This document shows, in pieces, positions 10,467-19,412 of a stretch of DNA of 64,000 bases; within the stretch, counting starts at the first letter, position 1, and each line of letters opens with the position of its first letter. A model generated the notes under the pieces. The model saw only the letters and a list, made by a program, of their open reading frames with translations, was not told the origin of the DNA and did not search any database. The stretch lies in assembly GCA_900539915.1 (NCBI GenBank), contig UQDU01000006.1, positions 1 through 64,000 on the forward strand. The letters are read 5' to 3'. The translations under genes were made by a program, and so were the position numbers. This DNA comes from an uncultured Bacteroidales bacterium. GTDB lineage: Bacteria; Bacteroidota; Bacteroidia; Bacteroidales; Muribaculaceae.

Positions 10467-11057
10467 ATGTCGACACCTCTGACACCACGACAAGAAGAAA
10501 CAGTCAACGCCATAGCTGACCATTACCGGGAGATTATCAAGCTCCTCGGCGAGGACCCTGAAAGAGAAGGGCTGCTCAAAACCCCCATGCGTGCTGCAAG
10601 GGCTCTGTTCCGGGCCACTCGCGGATATGACGAGTCAGGCCGGCAGGTCATTGAGAAGGCTATCTTTACCCACGAAGGGTCGCGCATGGTGATAGTCAAG
10701 GATATAGAGTTCTATTCGTTTTGCGAGCATCACATACTGCCGTTTTTCGGCCATGTGTCCATAGGATACATCCCTGACGGCAAGATTGTGGGCCTCAGCA
10801 AGCTCGCGCGCCTTGTCAACGTTTATGCACGCCGTCTGCAGGTGCAGGAACGCATGACAGCCGAGATATGCCGCGACCTCCAGCGTCATCTTGCCCCCAA
10901 GGGGGTTATCGTGGTCAGCACGGCCCAGCACCTGTGCATGAAGCTCCGCGGAGTGGAGAAGCAGGACAGTGCCACTACTACCGTGGAGACCTCCGGGGTG
11001 TTTGACGAAGACTATCGTCTGCGCGAGGAGTTTTTCAGGTCGCTCGGCCACAATTAA
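10467..11057 (+). CDS. folE: GTP cyclohydrolase I
   Basis: FolE turns GTP into 7,8-dihydroneopterin triphosphate, the first step of tetrahydrofolate synthesis. The 196-residue protein has the zinc ligands Cys86 and His89 (FCEHHILPFFG) and Cys157 (QHLCMKLRG), and the family signature GKIVGLSKLAR. The length is normal for the short bacterial type. It lies 26 bp after the SPOR gene and is probably on the same transcript. Confidence 0.97.
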   Translation: MSTPLTPRQEETVNAIADHYREIIKLLGEDPEREGLLKTPMRAARALFRATRGYDESGRQVIEKAIFTHEGSRMVIVKDIEFYSFCEHHILPFFGHVSIGYIPDGKIVGLSKLARLVNVYARRLQVQERMTAEICRDLQRHLAPKGVIVVSTAQHLCMKLRGVEKQDSATTTVETSGVFDEDYRLREEFFRSLGHN

Positions 11058-11137
11058 TCAGCCGTTTCATCTCTCAAAGTCTCTCTCCTGAAACACATTA
11101 AGCATAATCATTTCTACATCGACATCTTATACAAGCC

Positions 11138-12337
11138 ATGCCAAACGTTTCGCAACGCGGTGATATAATGCCCGCCTCACCTATACGCAAGCTCGTGCCT
11201 CTGAGTAATGCAGCCAAGCAGCGTGGGGTCAAGGTCTACCATCTTAATATCGGCCAGCCCGACCTGCCCACCCCTCAGGAGGGACTGGATGCATTGAAGC
11301 ATATAGACCGTACGACGCTGGAGTACAGTCCGTCGGAGGGGCTGCTGTCATTGCGCCAGAAACTTATGGAATATTACCACCGCTTTGACATCAATGTGGA
11401 TGTTGATGACATAATCGTCACTTCCGGCGGCTCCGAAGCGGTGTTGTTCGCCTTCATGGCCTGTCTGGATCCGGGCGATGAAATCATAGTGCCCGAACCT
11501 GCGTATGCCAACTATATGGCGTTCGCCATATCGGCCGGGGCCAAGATTGTGACCGTCCCGTCGAGCATCGACAACGGTTTCGCTCTGCCTCCTGTCGAGG
11601 AGTTTGAGGCTCTGATAACTCCGCGCACCAAGGGCATATTGATATGCAACCCTAACAATCCCACCGGCTATCTCTACACGCAGCAGGAGATGAACCAGCT
11701 GCGTGACATGGTCAAGAAGCATGATTTGTTCCTGTTTTCCGATGAGGTGTATCGAGAGTTCTGCTACACGGGTGCACCCTATATATCGGCATTCCATCTC
11801 GACGGCATAAGCGAGCAGGTTGTGCTGATTGACTCGGTATCAAAGCGTTACAGTGAGTGCGGCATACGCATAGGCGCCATCATCACCAAGCATAAGGAAC
11901 TGAAGAAAAACCTGATGAAATTCTGTCAGGCACGTCTCAGCCCCCCATTGCTGGGCCAGATTGTGGCCGAGGCCTCGATTGATGCGTCAAAGCAGTATAT
12001 GCTGATGACCTACAACGAATATATCGAGCGGCGCAATTTCCTTATTGATGCCCTCAATAAGATTCCCGGAGTGTATTCTCCCATCCCGATGGGTGCGTTC
12101 TACACAGTGGCAAGTCTGCCGGTCGACGATGCCGACAAGTTCTGCCGGTGGTGTCTGGAGGAATTCGAGTATGAGGGAGCCACCATCTTCATGGCTCCGG
12201 CATCAGGCTTCTATACCACTCCGGGCATCGGCACCAATGAGGTCCGCATAGCCTATGCCATCAGCAAGAAGGAGCTGCGCGGTGCCATAAAGGTACTTGC
12301 CGAAGCTCTCAAGGCATATCCCGGACGCACCATCTGA
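11138..12337 (+). CDS. PLP-dependent class I/II aminotransferase
   Basis: This 399-residue fold-type I aminotransferase has LNIGQPDLPTP near the N-terminus, NPNNPTGY in the middle, the cofactor-contacting FSDEVYREF, and the Schiff-base Lys236 in SVSKRYS, with a downstream Arg in CGIRIGA. These features place it in the aspartate/aromatic aminotransferase superfamily (AspC/AspB-like). The exact amino donor cannot be read from sequence. It is followed after 24 bp by the LolC/E-like permease gene. Confidence 0.85.
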   Translation: MPNVSQRGDIMPASPIRKLVPLSNAAKQRGVKVYHLNIGQPDLPTPQEGLDALKHIDRTTLEYSPSEGLLSLRQKLMEYYHRFDINVDVDDIIVTSGGSEAVLFAFMACLDPGDEIIVPEPAYANYMAFAISAGAKIVTVPSSIDNGFALPPVEEFEALITPRTKGILICNPNNPTGYLYTQQEMNQLRDMVKKHDLFLFSDEVYREFCYTGAPYISAFHLDGISEQVVLIDSVSKRYSECGIRIGAIITKHKELKKNLMKFCQARLSPPLLGQIVAEASIDASKQYMLMTYNEYIERRNFLIDALNKIPGVYSPIPMGAFYTVASLPVDDADKFCRWCLEEFEYEGATIFMAPASGFYTTPGIGTNEVRIAYAISKKELRGAIKVLAEALKAYPGRTI

Positions 12338-12361
12338 CCAAGAAAACCATAGCAGACGTTC

Positions 12362-13606
12362 GTGTACTTTCCGCTGTTTATCGCCAATCGGTTGAGCCTC
12401 AAGGTCAAAGGTGACCGTGGGTCGGCCACAGGCATGACGGTGGGTATCATCGGTGTGGCCACGGCAGTCATGATTATGATGCTTGCCATGGCCATAGTGA
12501 CCGGATTCAAGCATGACATAAAGCGTAAACTGCAGGGGCTCAACAGTGACATCACCCTCTATCACTCGGATAATTACATCAGTCTGACCCCTCAGCTCAG
12601 AGCCATCATCGGAGAGGCGGCTCCGGATGCGTCGGTCAGTGTGGTGACTGACCGCACCGGCATATTGAAGACCTCCGATCAGTTCCAGGCCGTCACATTC
12701 CGTGGCGTGAACAGTGATTATGATCTCGGATTCCTGTCGTCGGTAGTCACTGACGGCTCATTTGACGGTTTTTTCGCTGCCGATGACGATGGAGACGGAG
12801 TAGAGCCGATAGCCTTGTCGGCCGATGTCGGCAGCATGCTCGGTGTAGGGGTCGGTGATAAGCTGACGGCGTATTTTGTGGAAAATGAAAATGCCCGGGT
12901 GCGTCGCTATCGCATCTCGGCCCTTTTTGACACTCATTTCGGCGATTATGACCGTGGCATGGTTTTCGTGCCTAAGGAATCGTTGTCGTTTGACGGCGGT
13001 GAGCTTGCAGGGGACAGAGGTACGTCAGTGCTGATTGACGGACTCAGCGAGGAGCAGGTGGCCACAGTGGCGCAAGGGCTGTATGAGCGGCTATTGGCGG
13101 CATCGGCCGATGGCGGGATTGATGAGCTTCCTGTAATTGACACCATACTCCACAGCCAGGAGATGTACTATAACTGGCTATCGCTCCTTGACACCAATGT
13201 GGTGGTTATCTTGTCGCTTATGGGCATCGTGGCTGCGTTTACGCTGGTGTCAAGCCTGTTCATACTCATACTGCGCCGTGTGCGCATGATAGGTATACTG
13301 CGTTCGCTCGGAGCTTCAAACCGTCAGGTGAGTGACATTTTCGTCATACTGTCGCTCCGTGTCGTAGGTTACGGCATAGTGATAGGCACGGCAATAGGGC
13401 TGGCGCTGCTCTGTGTCCAGGACTCTTTCCATGTGCTGTCGCTTGATGCGGCAAGCTATTATCTCGACTATGTGCCGGTTATGATCAGCTGGCAGCAGAT
13501 AGTGGGGCTTGACGTCTGTGTGGCCGTTATTTCGTCATTGGTGCTGTTGCTCCCGTCGCGTCTGGTGTCGTCTATTTCGCCGGCTTCGGTGATGAGATAT
13601 GAGTGA
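12362..13606 (+). CDS. LolC/LolE-like ABC transporter permease (FtsX domain)
   Basis: The 414-residue protein starts at GTG 12362. One membrane helix lies near residues 20-45, a large periplasmic domain occupies about 50-265, and three C-terminal helices form the FtsX domain (RRVRMIGILRSLGAS, about residues 300-325). This is the MacB/LolE topology. In Gram-negative bacteria LolCDE lifts lipoproteins from the inner membrane for delivery to the outer membrane. No ATPase gene is next to it, so the nucleotide-binding partner must be elsewhere. Confidence 0.8.
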   Translation: MYFPLFIANRLSLKVKGDRGSATGMTVGIIGVATAVMIMMLAMAIVTGFKHDIKRKLQGLNSDITLYHSDNYISLTPQLRAIIGEAAPDASVSVVTDRTGILKTSDQFQAVTFRGVNSDYDLGFLSSVVTDGSFDGFFAADDDGDGVEPIALSADVGSMLGVGVGDKLTAYFVENENARVRRYRISALFDTHFGDYDRGMVFVPKESLSFDGGELAGDRGTSVLIDGLSEEQVATVAQGLYERLLAASADGGIDELPVIDTILHSQEMYYNWLSLLDTNVVVILSLMGIVAAFTLVSSLFILILRRVRMIGILRSLGASNRQVSDIFVILSLRVVGYGIVIGTAIGLALLCVQDSFHVLSLDAASYYLDYVPVMISWQQIVGLDVCVAVISSLVLLLPSRLVSSISPASVMRYE

Positions 13607-13708
13607 GCGGACATGGATTTTTGCATTTACCAGGCATCGCATTGACCTTTTTGGCATAAAGATTGTTTAAAAGATTATAAGCAGTACTTCACCACAAAGA
13701 AAAATCAT

Positions 13709-13716
13709 TAACTTTG
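13709..13716 (+). promoter_or_regulatory. rsfS -7 element (TAACTTTG)
   Basis: This TAnnTTTG match lies about 53 bp upstream of the rsfS start, in the 162-bp gap after the permease gene. It probably drives rsfS-ftsH. Confidence 0.55.
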
Positions 13717-13768
13717 TAAGTATAGTGCATATTAAGTTTATTCAAACACATTTCATCTACTGAATTAC

Positions 13769-14158
13769 ATGACCCATACCGCGCCCGACGTTTCTGCCTC
13801 TTCTCCGGCATTGACCAAACAGGAATTGATAATCGAAGGTATCAGAGACCGTAAAGGCAAGAACATCACCGTAGTAGACCTGTCAGATATAGAGTCGGCA
13901 TCTACAGGGTGCTTCATCATATGCGAAGGAACTTCTTCAAGCCAGGTGGCTTCTATCGCTGACAGTGTCAGGGAATATGTGCACCGCAACGGCGACATAA
14001 AACCTTACAATTATGACGGCTACCAGAATGCCCAATGGATAGTGATAGATTACGGCGATATTTTCGTGCATATTTTCGCTCCCGAGCAGCGGTCCCATTA
14101 CAATCTCGAGGAACTGTGGAGCGATGCCCATATCACCGACCTGCCTGACGAGCTTTGA
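13769..14158 (+). CDS. rsfS: Ribosomal silencing factor RsfS
   Basis: RsfS (formerly the Iojap family) binds ribosomal protein L14 and stops the subunits from joining when nutrients are short. The 129-residue protein has the family landmarks: IVEGIRDRKGKNITVVDL-like start, an internal FIICEGTSSSQVxSIAD segment, and the ending WIVIDYGDIFVHIFxPEQRxHYNLEELW. ftsH follows after 49 bp, a usual gene order in Bacteroidota. Confidence 0.95.
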   Translation: MTHTAPDVSASSPALTKQELIIEGIRDRKGKNITVVDLSDIESASTGCFIICEGTSSSQVASIADSVREYVHRNGDIKPYNYDGYQNAQWIVIDYGDIFVHIFAPEQRSHYNLEELWSDAHITDLPDEL

Positions 14159-14207
14159 CAGGCGTATCCGACTTTTGTATTAACAATCATACCTCCCCAT
14201 ATCTCTC

Positions 14208-16280
14208 ATGCAATCGCAAAAGCCTAAAAAACCGGCATTTAAATTCAGTATCTACTGGATGTACATCATCGTGCTGGCATTTCTCGGCGGAATGTTTTTC
14301 CTTGACGAAAACACTCTGACACGCACAGTGTACTATTCGGAGTTTGAAAAAGCCGTCCAGTCCAAGGGCATTTCCAAAATAATAGTTTATACAGGTAAAA
14401 ACCAGGCCGAGGGCGTATTGACTGATTCGCTCGCCTCGGTGATGTTTCGCCCCGAGCACTACAAACCCGGCTCCGGCACTCCGGCCCATCTGCTGACCGA
14501 TATACCTTCGGCCGACAAGTTCCAGGACAAGATAGACCAGTGGAAGGCGCAGGGTGTGTTTGACGGAGATGTCAAATATGAGAAGACGAGCGATTACACA
14601 TCGCTCCTGTGGTCGTTCGGCCCCATACTCCTGTTGATATTCTTCTGGTTCTGGATGATGCGCCGCATGTCGAGCAAGGACGGCGGAGGCCCGGGCGGTG
14701 TATTCAGCGTGGGCAAGTCCAAAGCCAAGATTTTTGACAAGGACGGCCCTGTGAAGGTTACATTCAAGGATGTAGCCGGACTCTCCGAGGCTAAGACCGA
14801 GATAGAGGAAATCGTGGAATTTCTGAAAAATCCTCAACGATATACCGACCTTGGAGGCAAGATACCCAAGGGTGCGCTGCTCGTAGGCCCTCCCGGCACC
14901 GGTAAGACTCTGCTTGCCAAGGCTGTGGCCGGCGAGGCAAATGTGCCGTTTTTCTCCATGTCAGGCAGTGACTTCGTGGAGATGTTTGTCGGCGTGGGTG
15001 CATCGCGTGTGCGTGACCTCTTCCGTCAGGCCAAGGAGAAAGCCCCGTGTATCGTCTTTATTGACGAGATTGATGCCGTGGGCCGTGCCCGTGGCCGCAA
15101 CCCTAACATGGGTGCCAACGATGAGCGTGAAAACACCCTTAACCAGCTCCTGACGGAGATGGACGGCTTCGGCACAAACAGCGGTGTAATAATCCTCGCT
15201 GCTACCAACCGTGCGGATATTCTTGACAAGGCTTTGCTTCGTGCCGGACGTTTTGACCGCCAGATCTACGTTGAGCTGCCCGATCTCAATGACCGCGTGG
15301 CCATATTTAACGTGCATCTGCGCAATATCAAGATGGATCATGACGTGGATGTGGATCTTCTTGCACGACAGACTCCAGGTTTCTCAGGCGCGGATATAGC
15401 CAATGTATGTAACGAGGCGGCTCTTATTGCGGCTCGTCATAACAAAAAGGCGGTAGGCAAGCAGGATTTCATTGATGCTGTTGACCGTATAATCGGAGGC
15501 CTTGAGAAACGTTCGAAGATTACCACCGACGAGGAGAAAAATGCCATCGCCATACATGAGGCCGGCCATGCTACAGTGTCATGGCATCTGAAATATGCCA
15601 ACCCTCTGATTAAGGTTACGATAGTGCCGCGTGGCAAGGCTCTCGGAGCTGCATGGTATCTGCCGGAGGAACGTCAGATTACGCCTTCACAGGCTATTCT
15701 GGATGAGATGTGCGCCACTCTCGGAGGCCGCGCTGCCGAGGAGCTGTTCCTCGGACATATCTCTACCGGTGCAGCCAACGACTTGGAGCGAGTGACCAAA
15801 CAGGCCTATGCCATGGTGGTTTACTACGGTATGAGCGACAAACTCCCCAACATATGCTACTATGATTCCACCGGCCAGCAGTATGGTTTCTCAAAGCCTT
15901 ACAGCGAGGATCGTGCACGCATGATTGATGAGGAGGTATCACGCATCATTTCCGAGCAGTATGAGCGCGCTAAAGATATACTGCGCAAATATGCCGAAGG
16001 CCATGCCGAACTTGCCCATACACTTGTGAGCCGTGAAGTTATCTTCACTGAAGACGTAGAGAAAATCTTTGGGAAGCGCCCATGGGTGTCACGCACCGAT
16101 GAGATTCTTGCCGCCAAATCCGAGACGTCACAAAACGCCGAATCGGATGACCCCTACGCAGCCGATTTTGACGATGGAGCTGCGGAGAAAAAGGATAAGG
16201 AAGCCGATGCACCTGCACCTGCGGCAGCTGACAGCGACAAAGCAGCCAAAGAGGAGCCAAAGGACGACAAGGCTGACTGA
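14208..16280 (+). CDS. ftsH: ATP-dependent zinc metalloprotease FtsH
   Basis: FtsH is a membrane-anchored hexameric AAA+ protease that removes misfolded membrane proteins and short-lived regulators. The 690-residue protein has a membrane helix near residues 15-32, a periplasmic domain, and a second helix near 136-152. The Walker A GPPGTGKT is at about 227-234, the Walker B is [11 protein letters not shown], and the zinc site HEAGH is at 450-454. The C-terminal 60 residues form a low-complexity, acidic Ala/Asp/Lys tail, which is common in Bacteroidota. It follows rsfS closely. Confidence 0.97.
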   Translation: MQSQKPKKPAFKFSIYWMYIIVLAFLGGMFFLDENTLTRTVYYSEFEKAVQSKGISKIIVYTGKNQAEGVLTDSLASVMFRPEHYKPGSGTPAHLLTDIPSADKFQDKIDQWKAQGVFDGDVKYEKTSDYTSLLWSFGPILLLIFFWFWMMRRMSSKDGGGPGGVFSVGKSKAKIFDKDGPVKVTFKDVAGLSEAKTEIEEIVEFLKNPQRYTDLGGKIPKGALLVGPPGTGKTLLAKAVAGEANVPFFSMSGSDFVEMFVGVGASRVRDLFRQAKEKAPCIVFIDEIDAVGRARGRNPNMGANDERENTLNQLLTEMDGFGTNSGVIILAATNRADILDKALLRAGRFDRQIYVELPDLNDRVAIFNVHLRNIKMDHDVDVDLLARQTPGFSGADIANVCNEAALIAARHNKKAVGKQDFIDAVDRIIGGLEKRSKITTDEEKNAIAIHEAGHATVSWHLKYANPLIKVTIVPRGKALGAAWYLPEERQITPSQAILDEMCATLGGRAAEELFLGHISTGAANDLERVTKQAYAMVVYYGMSDKLPNICYYDSTGQQYGFSKPYSEDRARMIDEEVSRIISEQYERAKDILRKYAEGHAELAHTLVSREVIFTEDVEKIFGKRPWVSRTDEILAAKSETSQNAESDDPYAADFDDGAAEKKDKEADAPAPAAADSDKAAKEEPKDDKAD

Positions 16281-16320
16281 CCCGACCAAGCTCTGACCGA
16301 CGAACGAACCCCGAGGTGAT

Positions 16321-16968
16321 ATGCTTAGGAAATGCCGACGGCGCATATATCAGACCTTTGTGATGCCTGTCTACAGGCGTCTCAGAGAGCGATGGCGCAG
16401 AGATACACCTTCGGTTATCTGCAATAATTGCTTCGGTGGGGTTTTTCTCCATCATCTGGGGTGTAGATTCGAGTCTCCGTTCATCAACCTTTTTCTTGTC
16501 CCGGAGGATTTTGTAAAGTTGGTTGCCAACTGGGACAAAGCCGTTGCCGCCGGTCTGGGAAACGTAAGTGAAGTGAAAGATTCCGGAATGCCTTATCCTG
16601 TCGGAGTCATAGATTCTGTCGGTGCCAGGGTATATTTTAACCATGACACTGATTTTGATGTCGCTCTTAACAAGTGGCGTGAGCGTGTGGCGAGAATCAG
16701 ACCTGAAAAGACCATCTTTATGTTTACGGCCGCTAAGGGTGATGCAAAGGTTTTAAAGGATTTTGACAGTATTGATAATCCGCGTAAGATAGCATTTGCA
16801 TCAGAGAAATGTAAGGGACTCGGCCTTAAGTCACTTAAGATTGTCAAAGGATGGAACGATGATGACCCCGAATACAACATGAAGGGCCTCACAACTTCCT
16901 TCGGTATTCCTTACATACAGTCTCTGTCATTGCTGCGCATGCTTTCGAATTTGGCCGGCATACGATGA
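16321..16968 (+). CDS. DUF1919 family protein
   Basis: The 215-residue protein has the DUF1919 pattern: SVICNNCFGGVFLHHLG near residue 30, then SPFINLFLVPEDFVKL, YPVGVID and a WRERVARI segment. Members are found in polysaccharide loci and are described as exopolysaccharide-biosynthesis related, but no reaction is established. The first 30 residues are strongly basic. It lies 40 bp after ftsH, though the function does not match; in relatives I would expect a phosphatidate cytidylyltransferase (cdsA) here, so this may be an insertion. Confidence 0.75.
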   Translation: MLRKCRRRIYQTFVMPVYRRLRERWRRDTPSVICNNCFGGVFLHHLGCRFESPFINLFLVPEDFVKLVANWDKAVAAGLGNVSEVKDSGMPYPVGVIDSVGARVYFNHDTDFDVALNKWRERVARIRPEKTIFMFTAAKGDAKVLKDFDSIDNPRKIAFASEKCKGLGLKSLKIVKGWNDDDPEYNMKGLTTSFGIPYIQSLSLLRMLSNLAGIR

Positions 16969-17012
16969 TGGATACAGCCGTGCACTGATATTTTCGCATG
17001 GTTATGATACAG

Positions 17013-17057
17013 TAAAGCTGTAGTTTTGTGACATACTCACAATACTACAGCTTTATT
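17013..17057 (+). terminator. Terminator hairpin between DUF1919 and the next ORF
   Basis: TAAAGCTGTAGT (17013-17024) pairs with ACTACAGCTTTA (17044-17055), and an inner TTGTGA/TCACAA stem extends the hairpin. A short T-rich run follows. A TAGTTTTG match to the -7 consensus lies inside the left arm (17021-17028), so the hairpin may also hold the promoter of the gene starting at 17059. Confidence 0.6.
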
Positions 17058-17058
17058 T

Positions 17059-17547
17059 ATGATAACGAAATCAAGAAAATGGGTGCGTCCTGTATCGCGG
17101 AAATTCTACGGGTCTATAACAGAGAGCGTGCGCAATGCAGCGGCTATCAGTAAGGATGTCAATGCTGACAATGTCATGCAGGGCGTAGATGCCTACATTG
17201 AGCAGGGCATAGTCCCTGTGGGGTTTACTGAAACTGAATTGGTGGTGTTTACCCTATTGCAGCCACTGATTGACAAGGCTGTGAAGCGTTCACGCCTTGC
17301 ACGTGAAAATGCCATCAGACGCAAGCAATTAAAGGCCGGGACGGCCAATGCTACAGCCGTTACGACAGAGGCATCAGAAGCCGTTGTAAGCACGTCAGAT
17401 GACGAGTCCGCCGTGTCCTGTGCGCCTCCTGACGCGCTATCTCGTGAAGATAAACGTGCCCTCCGTCGCGAAGAATCACGCCAAAAGCGCCATCAAAAAC
17501 ATCTAAAGCGTCTCAGCCGTCGCCATAAACCCATCCCCTCCCAATAA
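17059..17547 (+). CDS. Hypothetical basic protein
   Basis: I do not recognise this 162-residue protein. Residues 1-80 look helical and soluble. Residues 95-130 are a low-complexity Ala/Thr/Ser linker. The last 35 residues are extremely basic (repeated KRALRREESRQKRHQK-like runs), which suggests nucleic-acid or ribosome contact, though nothing proves it. It starts right after a hairpin that may contain its promoter. It is the last gene before the repeat-rich IS110 region and could be accessory. Confidence 0.55.
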   Translation: MITKSRKWVRPVSRKFYGSITESVRNAAAISKDVNADNVMQGVDAYIEQGIVPVGFTETELVVFTLLQPLIDKAVKRSRLARENAIRRKQLKAGTANATAVTTEASEAVVSTSDDESAVSCAPPDALSREDKRALRREESRQKRHQKHLKRLSRRHKPIPSQ

Positions 17548-17770
17548 GGTCAGGATATAGAGGCGCACCGATAAAAGAAGAGGCGAGGGGTAGGGGTCCA
17601 CACCACTGGCATCAGCCAGACCTGCGGCCTGTCAGACCCCGGCCTCATATATTCAAGGCGTAGTAAAACTGTAAAATTGTAGGGCTGCACCATGGTGCAG
17701 CCGATATGAATCATATAATTGCCAATGCGTTGGCGGATGCCCCGGGGTGCAGAGACACCCCTATATAGTG

Positions 17771-17788
17771 GTCCCGAAGGGACGGACT
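17771..17788 (+). repeat. 18-bp REP-like sequence, copy 1
   Basis: GTCCCGAAGGGACGGACT contains a GTCCC/GGGAC hairpin. An exact inverted copy lies at 19257-19274, on the other side of the IS110 transposase gene. Confidence 0.7.
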
Positions 17789-17857
17789 TATGGTAGAGCC
17801 TCTTGGCTACCATGAATCCATCCCTCCGGGATTTTTCGTGGTGGATTCCCGAACTCC

Positions 17858-17894
17858 CGTAGATGAGGAATGGCTACGCCATTCCTCATCTACG
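17858..17894. repeat. Perfect 17-bp inverted repeat with 3-nt loop
   Basis: The left arm (17858-17874) and right arm (17878-17894) are exact reverse complements with TAC between them. The arm contains GATGAGGAATGGC. There is no T tract, so it is more likely a repeat-element hairpin than a terminator. Confidence 0.75.
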
Positions 17895-18042
17895 AACTAT
17901 ATTAAAATCCAAATAAAATGAGGCAAAAATTACATCCACATTAGATTATTTGAGAAAAGCCTTGCAGCTGTCCGCTCTTGGGGGCGGTTTAGGCCGCCCC
18001 CGCCGCTCGGGCATCCCCTCGCCAGAAGGAGAGAGGAAGTGT

Positions 18043-19020
18043 TCAGACAGCGGTATCAGGTTTCGTAGAGACGAAGCCGTCGATATATGACTTATTGGAT
18101 GTCACAACAGCAAAGGCCTGTCTGACGAGTTTGTTGGCCACGGCAATCATGGCGACTTTACCTGACTTCCCTTTGCCACGCAAACGCTGATAGCATTCAC
18201 TGCACGCCTTGTTGTGCTGACTCGCTGACCATGCCGCCACATAAAGCATCGAACGCAGAGTCTCATCTCCGTTGCGGTTGATATGTCCACGGATATTGAT
18301 ACTCGTACCGGACTGCTCTATCGTGGGACTGATGCCGATAAAGCGGGAAAACTGTTTCGCATTGTCAAAGTAGGTAAAGCCGCCCGTGGCAATGATTAGA
18401 GCCGTGGCAAGAGTGACCCCGATACCCTTTACCGAGGTAAGGAGTTTCAGCTGCTTTTCAAACACATCGGTTACGACCGCCTCCATTTCCTGCTGCATGT
18501 ACTTGATCTGCTTTTCAAGGAATGTGACGGTCTGTTTCAGTGAGTAAACGCACTTCTTGTCCTTAACCGGCAGAGGCTCAAGCGATGAGAGCAGGTTCTT
18601 AGTCGCAGTCAGTTGCTTCTGGAGTTGACGTAGGACTGTTTTCTTCTGCTTCAGAATCATTATATGTTCCGACGGGAACTTATAGGGTGCGGGCTTGAAT
18701 CTCTCCCCGAAATCGGCAATGAGACAGGCGTCTTGGGAATCCGTCTTGGTAACGGACATCATCACGCGGGCATAGTTTTTAATCTTCTTCGGATTGATGA
18801 GGCTTGCCCGGATGCCTGCCTTGTCAAGAAGATAAAGAAGGAGGAAACAGTAGTTGCCCGTCGCCTCCATCACGCAGTGATGGAGTGTAGGGTCAAGCTT
18901 CGAGATGAACCTGCGGATGCCTTTAGCATCATTTGGGAAGGTCTCGGTACGATAGCCTTTCACATGGGGAAAAGCAGCTACAAAAGTCGCTTTGCTGATG
19001 TCGATGCCTATGTATGTCAT
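18043..19020 (-). mobile_element. IS110-family transposase gene
   Basis: ATG 19020 gives a 325-residue protein that starts MTYIGIDISKATF, typical of the IS110 N-terminal DEDD (RuvC-like) domain. The C-terminal transposase_20 domain (LLTSVKGIGVTLATALI, about residues 200-285) carries FSRFIGISPTIEQSG and the serine-containing RSMLYVAAWSAS. The ORF is full length and intact, so the element could be active. IS110 elements usually lack terminal inverted repeats and target duplications, so I cannot set the element ends. The flanks are REP-like palindromes, a known target type for this family. Confidence 0.9.
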
Positions 19021-19256
19021 ATTATCAAATCTCTTGTCAGGAACTACATCTTTTGCACTCTCGTCGCAAACACGGGGTCGGACATGCCGCCCCAACGAAC
19101 TATCCAGTCTTTAGATGTAAAAGCATGGGGGCCGAACGTAGATGTCGGTTTTTGCCACCGGTTTATCTGCCTTGTTCCATGCTTGTGATACCTGATATTT
19201 GAAGATAAAAATATTCAAAATCATTTAACTGTACAAATGTACGACGGTTAAGCATG

Positions 19257-19274
19257 AGTCCGTCCCTTCGGGAC
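19257..19274 (-). repeat. 18-bp REP-like sequence, copy 2 (inverted)
   Basis: This is the exact reverse complement of 17771-17788. The pair brackets the IS110 gene. Confidence 0.7.
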
Positions 19275-19277
19275 TCC

Positions 19278-19360
19278 TTAAGTTAGTGACATTGTGACAT
19301 GGCATGTCCCTACTATACTATGATGGGTACATCCTTTAAGTGCGAGACATTGTGTCATGG
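19278..19360 (+). repeat. Imperfect direct repeat (25 bp, two copies)
   Basis: 19278-19302 and 19336-19360 share TTAAG, GACATTGTG and CATGG at the same spacing (21 of 25 positions), and both are followed shortly by a CCC. It is a decayed repeat of unknown origin. Confidence 0.5.
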
Positions 19361-19412
19361 ATCCCAACGCAACGTATCTGCGACATAACGGGATGCCTAC
19401 CATAGGTGATGG

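Larger units (their letters stand above)
17548..18042. repeat. Cluster of REP-like palindromes next to IS110
   Basis: This gene-free stretch is packed with palindromes: a perfect 18-bp one at 17684-17701; GTCCCGAAGGGAC at 17771-17783; TGGTAG/CTACCA at about 17790-17811; ATCCCTCCGGGAT at about 17819-17831; a perfect 17-bp stem with a 3-nt loop at 17858-17894; and GGGGGCGG/CCGCCCCC near 17979-18000. The density of GC-rich stems is unlike ordinary intergenic DNA in this window and looks like REP or MITE debris. The last hairpin could also terminate transcription. Confidence 0.6.
19021..19412. other. Gene-free IS110 flank with repeats
   Basis: This stretch contains the IS110 upstream noncoding end, a GTACAAATGTAC palindrome near 19231-19242, the inverted REP-like copy at 19257-19274 and a decayed direct repeat (19278-19302 and 19336-19360). 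I see no supportable ORF. IS110 elements of the IS110 group can encode a structured noncoding guide RNA next to the transposase, so part of 19021-19200 could have that role. Confidence 0.4.

Noticed and set aside
17858..17894. A rho-independent terminator
   Set aside because: The stem is perfect, but no T tract follows on either strand. It fits a repeat-element palindrome better.
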